A program made the translations under genes and the position numbers. Shown here one piece after another: positions 29,130-33,783 of a stretch of 33,783 bases of DNA (position 1 is the stretch's first letter; each line of letters begins with the position of its first letter). A model generated the notes under the pieces. It worked only from the letters and a program-made list of their open reading frames with translations, did no database searches and was not told where the DNA came from. Origin of the DNA: an uncultured Lachnospiraceae bacterium (lineage in GTDB: Bacteria; Bacillota; Clostridia; Lachnospirales; Lachnospiraceae); contig CAMPAR010000017.1 in assembly GCA_946632055.1 (NCBI GenBank), forward strand, positions 1 through 33,783, in the 5' to 3' direction.

Positions 29130-31145
29130 ATGAGCTTTTTTGAAATCGACGGAAAATCACTGGTTTTCCGTGAAAACGGCGAGACGCTGCGGATCCGGCC
29201 TTGGGGAAAGGATTCCCTTCGGGTGGAAAGCTGTTTTATGGGCGAGATTCCCGAGGGGAGCGCCGCGCTTCTTGAACCGGATTCTGATACCGGCAGCGAT
29301 GAAGCTGTGATTGAAGCCGGTGATTATACCGCTTCGATCCGGAACGGAAAGATCACGGCCGCTCTGACCGTCAGAGAATGGGGACACGCGCTCCGGATTT
29401 CTTTCCTGAACGAAAAGGGAGAGGAGCTCTTAAAGGAAATCGATAACGGCGGCGCCCTGCAGAAAAGAGCGCGCTACTACCGTCCGCTTCCGGGCGGCAG
29501 CTGCTATCTGAAACAGAGCTTCGAGGCGGATCGAAACGAAAAGATATACGGAATGGGGCAGTATCAGCAGGAAATTATGGATCTGCAGGGCTGCTCGCTG
29601 GAGCTTGCGCACCGGAATTCCCAGGCCTCCGTTCCCTTCTTCATTTCCTCCAAAGGCTACGGCTTCCTCTGGAACAACGCGGCCGTCGGAGAGGTGCATT
29701 TCGGCCTGAATACGATGGAATGGGAAGCCTCGGCCGCTTCAAAATGCGACTACTGGATCACGGCGGGGGATACGCCGGCCGAGATTCTGCATCACTATGC
29801 CGATGCCGCAGGAAAGGCGCCGATGATGCCCGAATACGGCCTCGGCTTCTGGCAGTGCAAGCTGAGATACTACCGTCAGGAGGAAGTCCTCAGGATCGCG
29901 GAGGAATATGCGAAGCGCGGCATCAAGCCCGATGTCATCGTGATCGATTTCTATCACTGGCCGCGCTGCGGCGACTGGCGCTTCGACGAGGAATACTTCC
30001 CGGACCCGGAGGCCATGGTTTCGAAGCTTCATGAGATGGGGATCGAGACGATGGTATCAATCTGGCCGCAGGTCGATACGCGCTCGGAAAATTACGAAAC
30101 GCTCCGTCAGCATGGCCTTCTGGTGCGCACAAACGGCGGCATCGACGTCCAGATGCTGTTCCACGGAAACAACTGCTTCCTGGACGCGACGAATCCGCGG
30201 GCGAGAAAGTTTGCCTGGAGCCTGATCCGGAAGAATTACGCGGATCTCGGGATCCGGACCTTCTGGCTCGACGAGGCAGAGCCGGAATTCGGCACCTACG
30301 ATTACGAGCAGTACCGCTTTGACGCCGGTCCGGCACTTCAGACCGGAAATATCTATCCGAGAGAGTACGCCCGGCTCTTCTATGAAGGACTGAAGGAAAA
30401 GGGAGAGGAGAACGTCGTGAGCCTGATCCGCTGCGCCTTCGCGGGTTCGCAGCGCTACGGCGCTTTGGTGTGGTCCGGGGACATTATGTCGAGCTACGAG
30501 GACTTCCGGAAGCAAATCTGCGCAGGCATTCACATGGGGCTTGCGGGAATTCCCTGGTGGACGACCGATATCGGCGGCTTCCACGGCGGAGATGTTGAAA
30601 GCGATGACTTTAAGGAGCTTCTGATTCGCTGGTTCCAGTTCGGCGCCTTCTGCCCGGTCATGCGGATTCACGGAGACCGGAAGCCCTTCACCCCGGTGAT
30701 CAATGCGGCAGGAGAGGAACGCGAGCACAGCGGCGCGGACAACGAAATCTGGAGCTACGGCCCCGAAAACGAAGCGATTATGACGAAGTTTATCCGCATC
30801 CGCGAAAGAATGCGGGACTATACGCGCTTCCTCATGCAGGAAGCCCATGAAAAGGGAGATCCCGTGATGCGGGCGGTCTTCTATGAATTCCCGGAGGACC
30901 CGGCAGCCTGGAACCTGAGGGATGAATTCATGTTCGGCCCGGATATTCTGGTCGCGCCGATCTGCCATGAGCACGAATTCTCGCGGGAGGTGTACCTTCC
31001 GGAAGGCGCGCGCTGGACACTCGCGTCCGGAACGGAGAACCCGGTCTATGAGGGCGGTCAGACCGTACGGGTCGACGCGCCGATTGAGACCCTGCCCGTT
31101 TTCCTAAGAGACGGCAGACAGGCTTACCTGAAAGGAGAAATCTGA
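29130..31145 (+). CDS. GH31 family glycosidase (alpha-xylosidase/alpha-glucosidase type)
   Basis: This 671-residue enzyme of glycoside hydrolase family 31 has an N-terminal beta domain (1-215), then the TIM barrel from about GLGFWQCKLRYY on. The nucleophile is D381 in FWLDEAEPE, the acid/base D451 in WSGDIMSSY. The sequence RIHGDRKPF and a C-terminal beta domain follow. The family retains configuration and cuts terminal alpha-glucose, xylose or galactose; the WLDEAEPE version is frequent in xylosidase-like members, but specificity cannot be fixed. There is no signal peptide, so it acts inside the cell. ATG 29130 follows AAAGGAGAG. Its stop overlaps the next start (TGATG), so the two are coupled. 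Confidence 0.9.
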   Translation: MSFFEIDGKSLVFRENGETLRIRPWGKDSLRVESCFMGEIPEGSAALLEPDSDTGSDEAVIEAGDYTASIRNGKITAALTVREWGHALRISFLNEKGEELLKEIDNGGALQKRARYYRPLPGGSCYLKQSFEADRNEKIYGMGQYQQEIMDLQGCSLELAHRNSQASVPFFISSKGYGFLWNNAAVGEVHFGLNTMEWEASAASKCDYWITAGDTPAEILHHYADAAGKAPMMPEYGLGFWQCKLRYYRQEEVLRIAEEYAKRGIKPDVIVIDFYHWPRCGDWRFDEEYFPDPEAMVSKLHEMGIETMVSIWPQVDTRSENYETLRQHGLLVRTNGGIDVQMLFHGNNCFLDATNPRARKFAWSLIRKNYADLGIRTFWLDEAEPEFGTYDYEQYRFDAGPALQTGNIYPREYARLFYEGLKEKGEENVVSLIRCAFAGSQRYGALVWSGDIMSSYEDFRKQICAGIHMGLAGIPWWTTDIGGFHGGDVESDDFKELLIRWFQFGAFCPVMRIHGDRKPFTPVINAAGEEREHSGADNEIWSYGPENEAIMTKFIRIRERMRDYTRFLMQEAHEKGDPVMRAVFYEFPEDPAAWNLRDEFMFGPDILVAPICHEHEFSREVYLPEGARWTLASGTENPVYEGGQTVRVDAPIETLPVFLRDGRQAYLKGEI

Positions 31146-32440
31146 TGAAGAAGGATCGTTTTGCCCTGACTCCGCCGATGGGCTGGAACAGCTATGATTA
31201 TTATGATACGGCCGTGACGGAAGAGGATGTACGAAGGAACGCCGAGGTCATGCACGAAAAGCTGCAGAAGTACGGCTATGAATACGTCGTGGTCGATATT
31301 TCCTGGTATGTGCGCCACGCCGGCGTGCTGCGCCCCGAGATCCAGTACACGCCCTTTGACGAGCAGGCAATTGACGAATACGGCCGCCTGCTGCCGGACC
31401 CGGTGCGCTTTCCGTCGGCCGCGAACGGCGCGGGATTCAAGCCGCTTGCCGATTATATCCACAGTCTCGGCCTGAAGTTCGGCATTCACATTATGCGCGG
31501 CATTCCGCGTCTGGCGGCCCAGAAGCATCTGAAGGTCGCAGGCTCCTCGCTCACGGCGGATCTTGTGGCGGATCCTTCGTCGATCTGCCCCTGGAATCCG
31601 GACATGTACGGCGTAAAGAACACGCCGGAAGGACAGGCCTATTATGATTCGATCGCAGCGTTGTATGCGTCCTGGGGCGTGGATTTCATCAAATGCGACG
31701 ATATCTGCCACAGTCCTCTCTATGACGAGCGCTTTACCGGATGGTATGAGACGGAGATGCTGAGGAAGGCGATCGATTGCTGCGGGCGGAACATCGTGCT
31801 TTCGCTTTCTCCCGGACCGGCGCATATCGACCGCGCCTGGTTTTACCGCAAGAACGCCAATATGTGGCGGATTACCGATGATTTCTGGGATGACTGGAAG
31901 CTCCTGAAGCCGATGTTCTGGCGCTGCGAAATGTGGCAGGATCACGTGAGGCCTGGCTGCTTCCCGGACTGCGATATGCTTCCCGTGGGAAAGGTCGGCA
32001 AGGTCTTCGGAAACGAACGAACGACGCTGTTTACCGAGGAGGAGCAGAAGACCATGCTGTCCCTCTGGTGCCTGTTCCGTTCGCCCCTCATGATCGGCGC
32101 GGAGCTTTCGATGCTCGATGACTGGACGCTGAAGCTTCTCACAAACGAACGGCTCCTTTCCTGTCTGAAGGAAACGGCCCGCGGCGAACAGATCGAGCGG
32201 GATGAGGATTTCGCAGTCTGGAAGAATGAGGACTATAAGAGCGGCGCGGTCCGGATCGGCCTCTTTAATTTATCGGACGAGGAGCTTATCGTCAGCGTGA
32301 CGGCGGAGGAAATTTCGGAGCGGCTTACGGGCGATGAAACGCTCGCGGAGCTCTGGGGCGGAGAATCCTCCTGCTTTACGGACGGCGTCCTGTCCGTCGG
32401 AATTCCCGCACACGGCGTGAGGATTTACGAGGCAGTATAA
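31145..32440 (+). CDS. GH27 family glycosidase (alpha-galactosidase-like)
   Basis: This 431-residue enzyme starts with LTPPMGWNSYDYY, the standard GH27 opening. The nucleophile is D185 in FIKCDDIC and the acid/base most likely D246 in RITDDFWDD; the C-terminal beta domain ends GIPAHGVRIYEAV. Family members cleave alpha-galactose or, in some subgroups, beta-L-arabinopyranose, both found on plant arabinogalactans; sequence alone does not decide. There is no signal peptide. The ATG at 31145 overlaps the GH31 stop by one base. The GH127-like gene follows after 66 bases, probably in the same operon. Confidence 0.9.
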   Translation: MKKDRFALTPPMGWNSYDYYDTAVTEEDVRRNAEVMHEKLQKYGYEYVVVDISWYVRHAGVLRPEIQYTPFDEQAIDEYGRLLPDPVRFPSAANGAGFKPLADYIHSLGLKFGIHIMRGIPRLAAQKHLKVAGSSLTADLVADPSSICPWNPDMYGVKNTPEGQAYYDSIAALYASWGVDFIKCDDICHSPLYDERFTGWYETEMLRKAIDCCGRNIVLSLSPGPAHIDRAWFYRKNANMWRITDDFWDDWKLLKPMFWRCEMWQDHVRPGCFPDCDMLPVGKVGKVFGNERTTLFTEEEQKTMLSLWCLFRSPLMIGAELSMLDDWTLKLLTNERLLSCLKETARGEQIERDEDFAVWKNEDYKSGAVRIGLFNLSDEELIVSVTAEEISERLTGDETLAELWGGESSCFTDGVLSVGIPAHGVRIYEAV

Positions 32441-32506
32441 GGAGCCGTGCTTCAGGCGCGCTTCGCATACCATTTTCAATGATGACAGAAAAGAGGAAAC
32501 AGTCAG

Positions 32507-33783
32507 ATGAGTCAGAATACCGAAAACCGCCCGGCGGATCTTAAAAAGCTGAAGGTCACCGATGAATTCTGGGCGCATGAAATTGAACTCGTAAGAAAAG
32601 AAGTCATTCCCTATCAGTGGGAAGCCCTGAACGACCGGATCCCCGGTGCGGCGAAGAGCTACGCCATGCACAATTTCCGGGCGGCGGCAAAGCTTCGCGC
32701 GAAGAAGGAATCCGACAGCAGCTTTCAGGATCCGGTATTTACGGAGCGCGGATTTGAGGTGCTTCCGGAAGACGCGGAGCACCCGGAGGACGATCGCTTT
32801 TACGGCTTCGTCTTTCAGGACTCGGACTTCTACAAGTGGGTGGAGGCCGTCGCGTACTCCCTGACGCAGCACCCGGACGCCGAGCTTGAGAAGACGGCGG
32901 ACGAAGCGATTGAGCTCGTGTCCCGCGCGCAGGCCGCCGACGGATATCTCGACACCTATTACATTCTGAACGGCCGGGACCGGGAATTCACGAATCTTAG
33001 GGACAATCATGAGCTGTACTGCTTCGGTCATCTTGTGGAAGCCGCGGTCGCGTACTACGAAGCGACGGGGAAGAAATCGCTTGTCGACATCGCCGGACGC
33101 TTTGCCGACTATATCCAGTCGAAAATCGGCCGCGAGGAGGGCAAAAAACGCGGTTATCCGGGGCATGAGGTCGCGGAGCTGGCACTGGTGCGCCTCTATG
33201 AAGTGACCGGGGAAACGCGCTTTTTGGCGCTTTCCGAGTACTTTATCGACGAGCGCGGTCAACAGCCGCATTATTTTGATATCGAGGGCCATGGAAACCG
33301 CCCGCATCACTATGAGAACAGCGATCTGCCCTACGCGTACTTCCAGGCGCATCTGCCGGTGCGGGAACAGAAGGAAGCCCTCGGGCATTCGGTCCGTGCC
33401 GTGTATCTGTACTCCGGCATGGCGGATATTGCAAGGATCACGAAGGATCCTTCCCTGAAGAAGGCCTGCGAGGCGCTCTGGCACAGCGTGGTGCATGAGA
33501 AGATGTATATCACGGGCTCGATCGGGGCGACGCATATCGGCGAAGCCTTCAGCTTCCCCTTTGACCTTCCGAACGACACGGCCTATGCGGAGTCCTGCGC
33601 GGCGATCGGGCTCGTGTTCTTTGCGCGGCGGATGCTCGAGATGGAGCCGAAGGCGGAATACGCGGACATCATGGAGAAATGTCTCTATAACGGCATCCTG
33701 TCCGGCATGGCGCTTGACGGCAAGAGCTTCTTCTATGTGAATCCTTTGGAGGTCTTCCCGGAAGCAGACAACAACGACGGCCG
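32507..33783 (+). CDS. GH127-like beta-L-arabinofuranosidase (DUF1680), 3' cut by the window
   Basis: The frame stays open from ATG 32507 to the window end, giving 425 residues of a protein that is usually about 650. The segment VTDEFWAHEIELVRKEVIPY near the start, AADGYLDTYY, then RDNHELYCFGHLVEAAVAYY and ITGSIGATHIGEAFSFPFDL are typical of the DUF1680/GH127 alpha/alpha barrel. E362 and C364 in YAESCAAIG match the zinc-ligand Glu and first Cys of BlHypBA1; the catalytic Cys pair lies beyond the end. Such enzymes remove beta-L-arabinofuranose from plant glycans. An AGAGGAAA ribosome site precedes the ATG. Confidence 0.9.
   Translation, partial: MSQNTENRPADLKKLKVTDEFWAHEIELVRKEVIPYQWEALNDRIPGAAKSYAMHNFRAAAKLRAKKESDSSFQDPVFTERGFEVLPEDAEHPEDDRFYGFVFQDSDFYKWVEAVAYSLTQHPDAELEKTADEAIELVSRAQAADGYLDTYYILNGRDREFTNLRDNHELYCFGHLVEAAVAYYEATGKKSLVDIAGRFADYIQSKIGREEGKKRGYPGHEVAELALVRLYEVTGETRFLALSEYFIDERGQQPHYFDIEGHGNRPHHYENSDLPYAYFQAHLPVREQKEALGHSVRAVYLYSGMADIARITKDPSLKKACEALWHSVVHEKMYITGSIGATHIGEAFSFPFDLPNDTAYAESCAAIGLVFFARRMLEMEPKAEYADIMEKCLYNGILSGMALDGKSFFYVNPLEVFPEADNNDG

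Noticed and set aside
32270-33535. A 421-codon minus-strand frame near the right end
   Set aside because: It is antisense to the GH27 and GH127-like genes; the plus-strand frame from 32507, open to the window end, has clear family motifs.

Overview
The window is chromosomal DNA from a bacterium. It is most likely an anaerobic Gram-positive of the class Clostridia, probably near Lachnospiraceae. The evidence is a fermentative-type F-ATPase with a sodium-binding c subunit, a zinc-type (four-cysteine) ribosomal protein L28, Clostridia-style lipoprotein signal peptides, LplB/YtcP-type sugar permeases, an NADP-type glutamate dehydrogenase of the Clostridium symbiosum kind, strong AGGAGG ribosome binding sites and clear TTGACA/TATAAT promoters. 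The DNA is fairly GC-rich, so long open frames also appear antisense to real genes. The family placement is an inference; no rRNA gene is present to confirm it.

Layout. 1-1715: end of a THUMP-type RNA methyltransferase gene, then an RdgB-type house-cleaning pyrophosphatase and a YfcE-type phosphoesterase. 1731-8322: complete F1Fo-ATP synthase operon in the order atpB-E-F-H-A-G-D-C, with its own promoter and terminator. 8348-16547: an export operon with three different HlyD/MacA-like adaptor proteins, one very large FtsX-like permease and two different ABC ATPases, the second carrying a C-terminal AbrB-like segment; a small GIY-YIG protein ends it. 16507-17387: a TIM-barrel sugar isomerase/epimerase with its own promoter and a structured leader. 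17452-21425: a carbohydrate ABC importer (two permeases, then a solute-binding lipoprotein with its own promoter). 21451-25450: gdhA on the minus strand, divergent from L-rhamnose genes rhaB and rhaD. 25509-25681: tRNA-Thr(CGT). 25744-28735: a channel-like membrane protein with repeated TM segments and a MATE exporter. 28746-29028: rpmB on the minus strand. 29052-33783: three glycoside hydrolases (GH31, GH27, GH127-like), the last cut by the window end.

How it fits together. The sugar importer, the isomerase, the rhamnose enzymes and the intracellular-looking GH31/GH27/GH127 enzymes (no signal peptides) suggest uptake of plant cell-wall oligosaccharides (pectin or arabinogalactan type) with cytoplasmic trimming and catabolism. 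The ATP synthase may couple to sodium. No gene for a transcription regulator was found, although several promoters are overlapped by dyads that look like operators. The most unusual system is the three-adaptor, one-giant-permease, two-ATPase exporter at 8449-16274. No stretch over 300 bases lacks a gene or RNA.
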